Both the position numbers and the translations under genes were made by a program. A DNA stretch of 64,000 bases from Selaginella moellendorffii. Lineage: Eukaryota; Streptophyta; Lycopodiopsida; Selaginellales; Selaginellaceae. This document shows, piece by piece, positions 55,452-64,000 of this stretch. The notes below the pieces were generated by a model, which was not told the origin of the DNA, did not search any database, and saw only the letters and a list, made by a program, of their open reading frames with translations. The stretch covers positions 656,980-720,979 of the forward strand of contig NW_003314299.1 of the NCBI RefSeq assembly GCF_000143415.4, read 5' to 3'. How positions within the stretch are numbered: the first letter of the stretch is position 1; every line of letters starts with the position of its first letter.

Positions 55452-55522
55452 CTCTTCTCTTTAGGTTTAACTTTAGTTTTTTTGTCTTTTAAAGGCAAGC
55501 TTGGAAATTGAAGGGTTAGGGA

Positions 55523-56209
55523 ATGGAGATTTCATTTGAGTCACTATTTTGCCGATATAGCGGTAAGAAAATCGACAAGGTGTTTCTAGACGCTCCAGCG
55601 GCACTGAGTTTCTTGACAAAAGATTCTTCTTCTAGTAGTAGTAGTGATTCGTGTCCCCGGATAAACTGGCAAGAATGGGGCGTGTTCCCGGCAAGTATGG
55701 GCCACTACTGCTTGGACACGTGGGTCTCTTCCACCAGGATTTGCGCGGAAGCCCATCGAAAACTAAACACCATGGTCAAGACGATAGAGCCGCTTAATTC
55801 GATGGCGAGCTTGCTTAAAAACGTGAAGGCTAGCAAAAGTATTGGATCTTCTTCGGCTTGCTCGGTTAATCTTATAGAGGATTTGGGATCGGTGATGAGG
55901 ATGTTGAGCTACAATCCAGGGAAAGGTGACGAGGTTCCCAAAGTTGACGGATTTGTCGAGTTTACAAACCTAGGAGACCCCGAGATCAAGCGGCTGGTGA
56001 GCACCTATCCGGTGATTATGTGCATGGATGCCAACTCGATCGAGGGGACGGTCCCTAGGACTTGTGCGTGGCAGTGTGTTGTGATCGTGGGATATGATCC
56101 AGAGGGTTGGATCTTGCTCAACTCGTACGCTGGAGAACACCACTATTTTAGGGTTGGCTACAAATCTGCCAACTTTGCGGGCTCCTTCCTGCTCGTGCCA
56201 CTTGTTTGA
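55523..56209 (+). CDS. Papain-like protein lacking catalytic residues (228 aa)
   Basis: Single-exon gene starting MEISFESLFC. The layout resembles a C1 papain fold. INWQEWGVFPASMGHYCLDT sits where a papain has DWR..G.V.PVK.QG.CGSCWA. Near the C-terminus CAWQCVVIVGYDPEGWILLN sits where papains have NHAVLIVGY.....W..KNSW. The active-site Cys and His are not at the expected places (His is replaced by Gln or Cys), while Asn of the LNS block remains. It is therefore likely a non-peptidase relative or an unrelated protein with chance likeness. There is no signal peptide or propeptide. It lies just downstream of tRNA-Gly. Confidence 0.45.
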   Translation: MEISFESLFCRYSGKKIDKVFLDAPAALSFLTKDSSSSSSSDSCPRINWQEWGVFPASMGHYCLDTWVSSTRICAEAHRKLNTMVKTIEPLNSMASLLKNVKASKSIGSSSACSVNLIEDLGSVMRMLSYNPGKGDEVPKVDGFVEFTNLGDPEIKRLVSTYPVIMCMDANSIEGTVPRTCAWQCVVIVGYDPEGWILLNSYAGEHHYFRVGYKSANFAGSFLLVPLV

Positions 56210-56730
56210 AGAGGTTGTCTGAAAGATTCTTGGATAGTTCCATCCATCTAGTGTTTGTTTGTTTTGTTGACATGGTTTGTTATGCACAACGTCCACCCAT
56301 CAGTGTTACTGAGATCTTCCCCCTTTTCCAAAGAGATGTGGCTGAATTTTATACGAATTTCTCCTTTTGGGCGATAAAAAAGAGTTTATTCCAGCCCATC
56401 ACACGTGCACAAGATCCCTTGTGCTCTGGGAATTTCTAGACCTTTGTCAACTGGAAGATGGACCAAAATAAAAAAAACAAAAAAAAAGCCAAAGTTTTTT
56501 TTTTTTTTTCCTGGGGAGAAAAATAGTTCAATGAAGGACTATACGGATGATCCATTGTTCCCTAGCCTATATCCATCCATTGTTTCTTTTTAACTTTAGT
56601 TGTCCCCAAATCCATGGCTATGTATCATGTATGTCCACCATGCCATCTCTATCATGAACATCCATCATCATAATGTTATGATATCATGGTAACATTTACC
56701 ATCATGTATCATGTAGATGTCCCCCCTACA

Positions 56731-56740
56731 CTATAAATAC
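56731..56740 (+). promoter_or_regulatory. Probable TATA box of the MATE gene
   Basis: ctataaatac matches the plant TATA consensus and is followed by a C/T-rich transcript-like leader. The distance to the ATG implies a long 5' UTR, so an intron or alternative start in the leader is possible. Confidence 0.5.
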
Positions 56741-57224
56741 ACTGCTCGCTGTGTCTTCCATTATTGGAACAGCAAGCAAAGATCACTCTATATTCTTCAT
56801 CTCTTCACTCGCCACTGGAAGAGGAGAGCAAGAAAAAGGAGAGAAAACCCCACCCTACACAATCTACTGCTTGGATTGATCTCCACTGAGTGTGTGTGTG
56901 AGAGAGAGAGCAAGAGCATCAAGCAAGATCTTTCCTGTTGAAAAGGAGATGCCACATTTGCCTTCACTGGGCATCTTGCATTCAATTCTGTAGCTTCTGT
57001 AGCTCTTATTTCTCTCTTTTTCGTTTGGCTGTGAGTCTCATGGCCTGGGCATTGTTTGTGTTCTACCAAGCATTCTTCTGGGGCTGGGAAGCAGCACTCT
57101 CTTCCAGCATCTGTCTCTAGCTTTTTGCAGCACTTGCCCATACTGGCCTGTGTTGGGGGTCCCATTGGTTTGTGCTCAAATCTTTGAGGGAAAAGGGTTT
57201 TTGGAATTGTATATGGTGTGCATT

Positions 57225-57303
57225 GTGTGAGTGTGTGTGGCTCTGTGTGAGGGGGTGTGTGTGTGTGTTTGTGCGAGTGTGGGTGTGTGTGTGTGTCTGT
57301 GTG
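57225..57303 (+). repeat. (GT)n-rich microsatellite
   Basis: An imperfect tgtgtg tract interrupted by c and gg. It lies in the long leader of the MATE gene. Confidence 0.85.
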
Positions 57304-57625
57304 ATATTTTCCAATTCTTCTTCTCTTTGTCCCTCTGTTTCTGGTGTTTTTTTCTGCTACCACCACCACCAATAGCTCTGATTGATTGCTCTGCTGATTT
57401 ATTGCTTTCTGCGCACAAGAAAACAACAAAGTTGCAAGCGGCGAGGAGGCGGAGCCAAGACAAACCAGAAGGAGGAGAGAAAAGGGAGGAAGAACTTTGG
57501 CAAGAATCAAGCAAGAAAAGGAAGGAGGAAAGGCTTTCCTTTTCCCTTAAAGGCAGTCCTCTCGATCTATTCCTTTTCTCCTTTGGTAAGCCCTCAAGAT
57601 CGTCATCACCACGGGCAGTTCAGCC

Positions 57626-59891
57626 ATGTGCAAGTCGAGTGATCATCTCCCTGATTCCGCCACCGTCACCACCACCACCACCACGGCTACCGGCGCCGCC
57701 GTCGCCGCCGCCCCCGAGTCCAGCATCGCCGCTCGAATGGCTCCTTCATCCGACAGCAACAATAACGCCACTGTCGCCAACAGCGACCACCAGCGCTTTG
57801 CGGAGCTGCCAAGGTTGATCATGAGCCACAGTGTTGTGGACATGCCCCTGCTGGAGCAGGAGCAGCACAAGATCGGCGCCAAGAACAGCAGCCTCAGCAA
57901 CGCTGCCGGCGCGGATCAATTCGGGCAGACAATGCGGCAGCCGAATGTCCCCTCCTCCAAGCTTGACCCTGACAGCACCAAGCAGCACCAAATCTCGGGA
58001 TTCTTCGCCCACGACTTCGACGGCTACTCGCAGTGGCCCACACCGGCAGAGGTCTCACTCTCCCTTCTAAATCTCTCTTGCCTTTCTTCGTGTCCCTCTC
58101 GCATCCATCCGCATTGCTTGTGGCTTGTCGTTTGATGTTCCATCTGGTTTCCTGTTTCCAATCGCTTGTTTTGCATTGTCGCTGTCACTATCTTTGCGTT
58201 TTAGTCGTATGCCATGCCGTGAAACTGTTTTCTGATTGCCTGGAGTGACAACCACAAGTCAACTCCTTGATTTACTGTAGATGCCGGGTCTAGGCATTTG
58301 CTGCAAGCTTTGTTTTTGAGTTGTTCTTACATTGGTACTGATCTGATCGTGCTCTTTTCAGGTTGCCCGCGAGCTGAAGCAGATGGGATCCATCGCCTGC
58401 CCCACCGTCGTCACCGGCATCCTCGTCTACCTCCGCTCGCTCATCTCGATGCTCTTCCTGGGCCACCTGGGCGAGCTGGAGCTGGCGGGCGGATCGCTCG
58501 CCATCGGCTTCGCCAACATCACAGGCTACTCGGTTCTGTCAGGCCTGGCCATGGGCATGGAGCCCATTTGCGGCCAAGCCTTCGGCGCCCACAAGTGGAA
58601 GCTCATGGGTCTCACGCTGCAGCGCTCTGTCGTCTTCCTCTCCTGCTCCTGCCTCCCGATCGCGCTGCTCTGGCTCAACATGAATCGCATCCTCAACTTC
58701 TGCGGCCAGGACCCCGCCGTCACCGCCATGGCTCACAACTACCTCCTCTTCTCGCTGCCCGACCTCCTCATCCAGGCGCTGCTCAACCCGATCCGCGTCT
58801 ACCTCCGCACGCAGAAGATCACGCTGCCGATCTCCATCGCCGCCGCCGTCGCGATCTGCTTCCACGTCCCGGCCAACCTCTTGCTCGTCTCGCACCTCGG
58901 CCTGGGCATCCGTGGCGTAGCGCTCGCCGCCGTCGCCACCAATCTCACGCTCGTCCTCGTCCTCTTGCTCTACGTGATCGCGTCGGGGATCTACAAGCTC
59001 TCCTGGCCGGGGATCTCCCGCGATTGCCTGCGCGACTGGAGGCCACTCCTGGCGCTGGCGATCCCGAGCGCGATCTCGGTGTGCCTCGAGTGGTGGTGGT
59101 ATGAGCTGATGATCATCTTCTCCGGTCTACTGGTCAACGCTAGGGCTGCCGTGGCGACCATGGGCGTCCTCATCCAGACGACCGCGCTGGTCTACATCTT
59201 CCCCAGCTCGCTGGGGCTGGCGGTTTCGACACGTGTCGGGAACGAGCTGGGCGCCAACAATCCACGCGGCGCGAGGACAGCGGCCCACGTGGCGCTCTGC
59301 TGCGCTGGCGTGCTGGGGCTCGTGGCGATGTCTTTCACGGTCGGGATGCGCCACGTCTGGGGCTCGCTCTTCACCCGCGACGCCGCCATCTTGAAGCTCG
59401 TGGCGGCGGCCATGCCGGTGGTCGGCATGTGCGAGATTGGGAACTGTCCCCAGACCACGGGTTGCGGCGTGCTTCGCGGGAGCGCGAGGCCGACACTGGG
59501 GGCCAACATCAATCTTGGTTCCTTCTACTTTGTGGGGATGCCGGTGGCGATGCTTCTAGGGTTTGCGCTGGATGTGGGGTTTGTCGGGCTATGGTTTGGG
59601 CTCCTGGCGGCGCAGGGCTCTTGCCTGGTGCTCATGCTCTTTGCGGTGGGGCGCACGGATTGGGAGCTCCAGGCGTTTAGGGCGCAGGAGCTCACTGGGA
59701 GTAGCAATTCCTCCACTCCTTCCAGCTCCGGGAAGATTGGAGCTGCGAATTCTATCGACGGGGGTTCCAAGGTGTTCGAGCTGGGGTGTTTGGACTCGGA
59801 CGAGGACGAGGAGGACAATGGCAGTGACAGCTGCATTGACAATGGCAAAGACGTGCCGCTCATGGCGATCAAGGTCTCTCCGGCAACGTGA
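57626..59891 (+). CDS. MATE-family transporter (651 aa)
   Basis: Two exons: 57626-58051 and 58362-59891. The first exon gives a ~140-residue Ser/Thr/Ala-rich cytosolic tail, longer than usual. The second holds the complete MATE core of twelve helices: LKQMGSIACPTVVTGILVYL, LGHLGELELAGGSLAIGFAN, GLAMGMEPICGQAFGAHKW, VSTRVGNELGANNPRGARTA and GVLRGSARPTLGANINLGSF. A C-terminal acidic/Ser tail ends LMAIKVSPAT. The motifs fit the plant subfamily that includes ADP1/ZF14/BCD1 (DTX48-56), which acts in iron or hormone-linked transport of endomembranes. The substrate is unknown. The GC-rich second exon differs from the AT-rich DNA to the left. Confidence 0.93.
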
Positions 59892-60185
59892 AGCTCGTCG
59901 CCGTGGATCCAAGGGAGGGGTGTTCCACCTTTTGGCGTGGAATCTTTTGCTTCTTCACGGTTTTGATGTCGATCTGGAGGGAAATCTAAGAGACGGATAT
60001 TCGGGGCACCGGAGAAACTGAAAGAGCAGTTTTTGTCGGTAAACAGGGGTCAAAGAAACACAAACTTTGTTCTTCTTCCTTTTAATGTAACTGTTTCCTG
60101 TTATGTTAACCACCTAATCTTTAGTTTGCCACCTTTTCGAAAAGGGCGATTGATAAAGGCTGCTACCTTTTTAAGCGAGTGTAAA

Positions 60186-60266
60186 GTTGAGATGGCCGAG
60201 TTGGTCTAAGGCGCCAGATTAAGGTTCTGGTCCGCAAGGGCGTGGGTTCGAATCCCACTCTCAACA
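60186..60266 (+). tRNA. tRNA-Leu (AAG)
   Basis: An 81-nt class II tRNA. The acceptor stem is GTTGAGA with TCTCAAC and the discriminator is A. The anticodon loop TTAAGGT gives AAG. There is a long variable arm and a T arm GGGTTCGAATCCC. No intron. Downstream aatttctcactttgtttc provides weak T runs. Confidence 0.95.
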
Positions 60267-62474
60267 AATTTCTCACTTTGTTTCTTTATATTCTTACGAA
60301 GATTGCCATACCATATGGCATTTGCCATTGCGCATAGTTTATGATTTGCCTCCTGGCTCATTGCAAAAGCCATTCAAGGCACGCCACATGGATTAAATGG
60401 TATCAAAACCCCACCGAATATCCCTCCCATCGTGCGCGAATCTCTCTCTGTCCAATTCTTTGGATGGACCACGCAGAGTATTTCTCTATGGCCTTTGTCA
60501 GTCCTTCACTCAAACAAAAAACCTCTCCATACTCTCGGCGATGACTACCCGCCAACTAACGGTAGATGTATAACTCTTTTAGTTCTCATCTCGTGAAAAA
60601 TTCCAGGGGGGAGATTCGAACCCAAACAAAGCAAAAAAGAAAATACTTTTGTACTCGGGACATATTCCGTCAGCGTTGACGTAACTAGGCGCGGAAAAAC
60701 CCGCATCCGCATCGCGCTCGCATCGCATGGCATCGAGCTTAACGAACGAAATTATGACGCTAAGCTGGCGCTGACGTCACGCCCCTCATGATTGCCGGGC
60801 ACGTGAGTTGGGAAAAACCCGACAAATTACTCATAAAAACGGCGACACGTACGTCCCGTATTCGTAGCGTATATCAATGGTAGCAGTACTAGTAGTCTTA
60901 GTCGTCGTAGGGTCGTGGGCCTTGGACGCTGCGAAGACTGGCGAAGAATAGAAAGAAGATTAGACCTTTCTTTCCCGACGACCAAAAACCACCCTACGTG
61001 GTTCTTCCCCAAGGAGGCCTGACGTAGGCCATGTCCCATCCCATGCGTCATCCACACCATACGGCCCCAAGTACAATGCAGTGACGCCACCGCTGCGTAG
61101 AGATACGGCCGGTCTCGGAAGCTCAAACGCCCTACATTCTCGGTACCGGGGGTAAATATACGCCAGGCGCAAGGCGTACGTAGTGGCAAGAATTTAGTGT
61201 TGGAGGTAGGCTTTTTAGCTCGTCAGTGCACAGGGGCGTGGTCGCAATAGCCATTTGAGACGTGGTTATTGGAAGAGGGTAAAGTTTCCAATTTACCGCC
61301 CACCATCTTTCTCTGGGCCTGGCCCGTAGTAGTAGTGGTATAAAAACTTGTAAAAAATCGTGGTGGTATTCCTGTCTAGATCTCTTGACCGGCGCCTCCA
61401 CGTGGGAAGCATACGTCTTTTGTATTCATGGCATGTCTATCCAACTGGCGCAACCGAAAGAACGTTCTTGGGATGGATGGGATGGGATGGGGATGGGGAT
61501 GGGGATGGGGTAGGCATGGCATTGCACGTCATGGATGAATGGGCGATGGGTATGGATGGGATGGATGGGTATGGCATCAATGGCATTCATGGACGACACT
61601 GTGATCAAGGAAAGGGAATTTTGTGTTTGTTGGCTCCTGGGGAGGGGATGAATCGACAAGGTGGCGCAGTGGCAGATCAATCCATTGCGAGTGTTCCCCG
61701 AAAGGGTGGCGCCCTAAGACAATCCTGGCGCATTACAAATCGAAAGCCCGCCATCAATCCCGCGCGGGGAGCCCGGCCTGGGAGGACGAAACAAAAAGAT
61801 TTTGCTGCCCACGACTGGGACGGCATTGCCAAATGATTGGCGCGCCGTGGCTACATACACAGATGCCAAGGCGGGGCAAATGCAATGGCAAAAAAGCAAA
61901 AAAGAAGAGAGCTTTGGAGAGACAATCTTTGTGTTTGTATTTGGGTGGTGGTGGTGGTGGTGGTCAGTGATTGGTATAATCTATCGAGATCCCTCCAGAG
62001 CTAGGGGAATCTCTGGGGAGATGAAAACTATGATTCCTCCCCTTGCAAGTCATCCGGTCAATAGATTCTCCCGGACAAACAACCAGCAAGAAAACAAGCA
62101 TGGACAAGATGCCCTAGGCCAACCATATGGGATGAAAGTTTATAAGCCTCCAAGGTGTGAAAGTGGTGCGAGCTAGCGAATCATTGAATAGAGCGGTTGA
62201 ATCTCCCTAGATCCGGAGATCCCGGTGTGATAGGGTGTAAAGGGCTATGGCCGACATGGACATGGCAACCATGCCACTTCCTTGTAACTAAATATCAGCA
62301 CACACGGCCAGAGCGCCCTCTTTACTTCTAACAGAACGCCGATGTAAACGTTCCAACCAATTCCTCTTGCCCTAAATTCCAGAATATCCGGGGGCATCAA
62401 GAAATTTGAAAAATAGCGCGGGGGCGGGTGGTTTGAATTAGGGATATTCTGGAAATTAGGGCTTAAGTTAAGGT
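60267..62474. other. Intergenic region with bZIP-type motifs and GGAT repeats
   Basis: No gene supported. TGACG at 60,678, a full palindrome TGACGTCA at 60,772-60,779 and a G-box CACGTG at 60,800-60,805 lie within 130 bases, the cores bound by plant bZIP factors. At 61,473-61,580 G-rich ggatgg/ggggat repeats occur. A (GGT)n run lies at 61,944-61,962. An inverted aattagggatattctgg / ccagaatatcc pair at 62,381-62,460 just precedes the next gene. Confidence 0.5.
61473..61580 (+). repeat. G-rich GGAT/GGGGAT simple repeat
   Basis: Tandem ggatggatgggatgggat and ggggatgggga units. Runs of two to four G at close spacing could form G-quadruplex structure on the plus strand. Confidence 0.75.
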
Positions 62475-64000
62475 ATGGCGTTGGAGGGGGCGGCGTTCTC
62501 TGGCGCCCTGGAGCTCAAGCTAGGGAATGCGGACTGGGAGCGGCGGTTCTTTGTCCTGATGGCGGCCTCTGGGGATCTGCTGTGCCTGCCAGGTGAGGAT
62601 TCCACGTTTCGCGATGCGGAGGGCGTCATAAATGTCCGGGAGATGGAGCATTTGGGGCAGTCTGGTGGCCTGGGCTTCGAGATCGTCGCGCTGGACGAGC
62701 AAGGGCAGCGGCAGAGGTATTTTCTGCGCGCGAACAGCGCTCACCAGTCGCAAGCGTGGTTGCAGCGCATCCAGGAATCCTGCGCCAAGTATGGTGTCAA
62801 AATATCGGTTGGTAGCACGAACTTTTTGCTTTTCTTTGTTTAAGTTTGATCCAGTTTGCTTTCGTGGTCTTGTTCTATAGGTAGGAGAATGCTCTCTTCC
62901 AGCTCTTTGTTTTGCGTGGCTTGAGTTTTATCCTTCGTTTGTTGCTTAAGTTTGATCCTTTTTTTGTTCTATAGGTAGGAGAAAGCTCTCTTCCGGAGCT
63001 GGATGAAAGGCCTGCCGCTGCAACAAGGTGGAGAAACTTTTTTCTTCGTGCATGACTTCTTTCATTTCTAAGCTCAACTGGTAAACAATTTTGCATACGT
63101 ACTGTTGAGGAAAGGCTGACAACTTGAACTTGGCAAGCAGTAAGGAACATGGCATCAGCAGCACGGCATTGAATAAGTACGACAAAGAGAGGATTCAGTG
63201 CCAGTGCTACTTTCCCAGCGGAGACACCAGCGTTGTCATGTTCGTCCAAGGTATGAAAGGTTTTAATTCTCTCATGTTCGCTGTGGAGCTGCGTTTTAAT
63301 CTCCAGGATCTGACTTGGTGCGCGACGTAAGAGATCGTCTCTTTATGAACTGTGACGAGGCGGAGGAGGGGCATCTGGCGTCCGAGTACACGTTGAGACT
63401 GGTATAGCCCCACAACTTTTGACTGGTGTTCATGCGGGCTTTCAGGGTAGTCTCGGGATTTATCTGGATGCAAGCGAGGCGTGTAAATCTCGAATGTGCG
63501 ATAGTACGTAAGTTTGTTGCCACGCTTTCCATTTTTGTTGCTTTCCATTCTTACAAGCTACTTGATTAACAGCTTCGTCCAGAGCTGCATTGACGAGAAG
63601 AAGCCTTTAGTTGTTCATCTAGTGCTGGACCCAGCTGTGTCAGGAGAGCCTCCAGCACCAGTATCACCCGTAACACAGAAAGCGGAGGCAAAGCTGAAAT
63701 TCGAAGAGGTAGACATTCCGAGACTTCTGCTCATCATGATGCAGCCTCTCATTTTCAAGCTTTTACAGATTTCACATCAAAAGCCAGAGTTTTATGCAAA
63801 GGTACAAATTCAGTCCTATGAGAAAAACGTGGACAACGCACTTAAAATTTAGGCAGCCAAATCGTAAGTTCTTATTGCGGTTGTAAGCTCGTTTTCATTT
63901 TACGCCTTGTCTGTTGTCTAAGCAGCTCAGCTCACCGCTTCTTCGCAGAACTTATCTGCATGTCCACGTTAAAGAATGCTGGTTCAAGGATGGCGTTTTC
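62475..64000 (+). CDS. PH domain plus PI3K-type Ras-binding-domain protein (5' part, runs off the window)
   Basis: Exons: 62475-62807, 62975-63027, 63141-63250, 63307-63401, 63446-63507, 63573-63801, a probable 11-base exon 63853-63863, and one from about 63,953 past the window end. Phases close. Residues ~5-108 form a PH domain (GALELKLGNADWERRFFVL, a strand FEIVALD, final helix SQAWLQRI). Residues ~145-240 follow the PI3K Ras-binding domain: VVMFVQGSDLVRDV, EYTLRLGSLGIYL, FVQSCIDEKKPLVVHLVL. The next exon reads like the first strand of a C2 domain (TYLHVHVKECWFKDG). The order PH, RBD, C2 would precede helical and kinase domains of a PI3-kinase, but none is in the window. Identification is by pattern only. 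Confidence 0.55.

Larger units (their letters stand above)
56210..57625. other. Promoter and long 5' leader of the MATE gene
   Basis: A TATA-like run ctataaatac lies at 56,731-56,740, about 890 bases before the MATE ATG. A CA/GT-rich microsatellite tract lies at 57,225-57,303. Several short upstream open frames occur. The region 56,600-56,720 is rich in atcat/atgta repeats. No separate gene is supported. Confidence 0.45.

Noticed and set aside
1-64000. CRISPR arrays, prokaryotic operons or riboswitches
   Set aside because: Introns, plant tRNAs and plant gene families show nuclear eukaryotic DNA; no regularly spaced short repeats with unique spacers were seen.

Overview
The window looks like nuclear DNA of a vascular plant with a compact genome and very short introns, mostly 50-120 bases with GT-AG borders. 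The best fit is a lycophyte such as Selaginella. This is an inference from four things: the tiny introns, the PLS-type PPR genes, plant-type nuclear tRNAs, and a MASE1-type hybrid histidine kinase. Gene models were built by hand from open frames, splice sites and phase continuity. Where an exact exon list is given, the phases close and the total length is a multiple of three.

Layout. 1-1.78 kb is AT-rich and gene-poor. 1.78-5.5 kb holds a 14-exon coiled-coil gene (+) and a calmodulin-like gene (-). 6.0-15.3 kb is a tandem segmental duplication of the cassette PPR / tRNA-Ser(GCT) / secreted LRR protein. In the first unit the PPR gene has decayed and the LRR gene has lost exactly one repeat; the second unit is intact. 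15.9-19.9 kb is a 9-exon MASE1 hybrid histidine kinase. 20-24 kb has no convincing gene but carries several families of local repeats, followed by tRNA-Glu(CTC). 24.3-27.0 kb has a second calmodulin-like gene, a small unknown gene and a GT17-type glycosyltransferase. 27.1-30.6 kb (-) is a long coiled-coil protein with two internal minisatellites. 31.1-33.3 kb (-) is a large PPR gene. 33.8-36.6 kb (+) is an organelle-type RRM protein. 37.06-38.09 kb (+) is a degenerate PP2C-like protein.

38-53 kb is mostly AT-rich decayed DNA. It contains a mutated copy of the RRM gene's 3' half, a 540-base direct repeat, an unknown minus-strand gene and a RING/B-box-like gene. It also contains a heavily decayed minus-strand Ty3/gypsy element, apparently interrupted by an LTR fragment that carries a 5S-rRNA-like module (Cassandra/TRIM type).

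53.2-60.3 kb is gene-rich again: a choline-transporter-like protein with a GC-AG intron, tRNA-Gly(TCC), a papain-like protein without the usual catalytic residues, a MATE transporter and tRNA-Leu(AAG). The window ends inside a gene (62.48 kb onward) that encodes a PH domain followed by what reads as a PI3K-type Ras-binding domain. That would be unexpected in a land plant, where only the VPS34-type PI3K is normally described.
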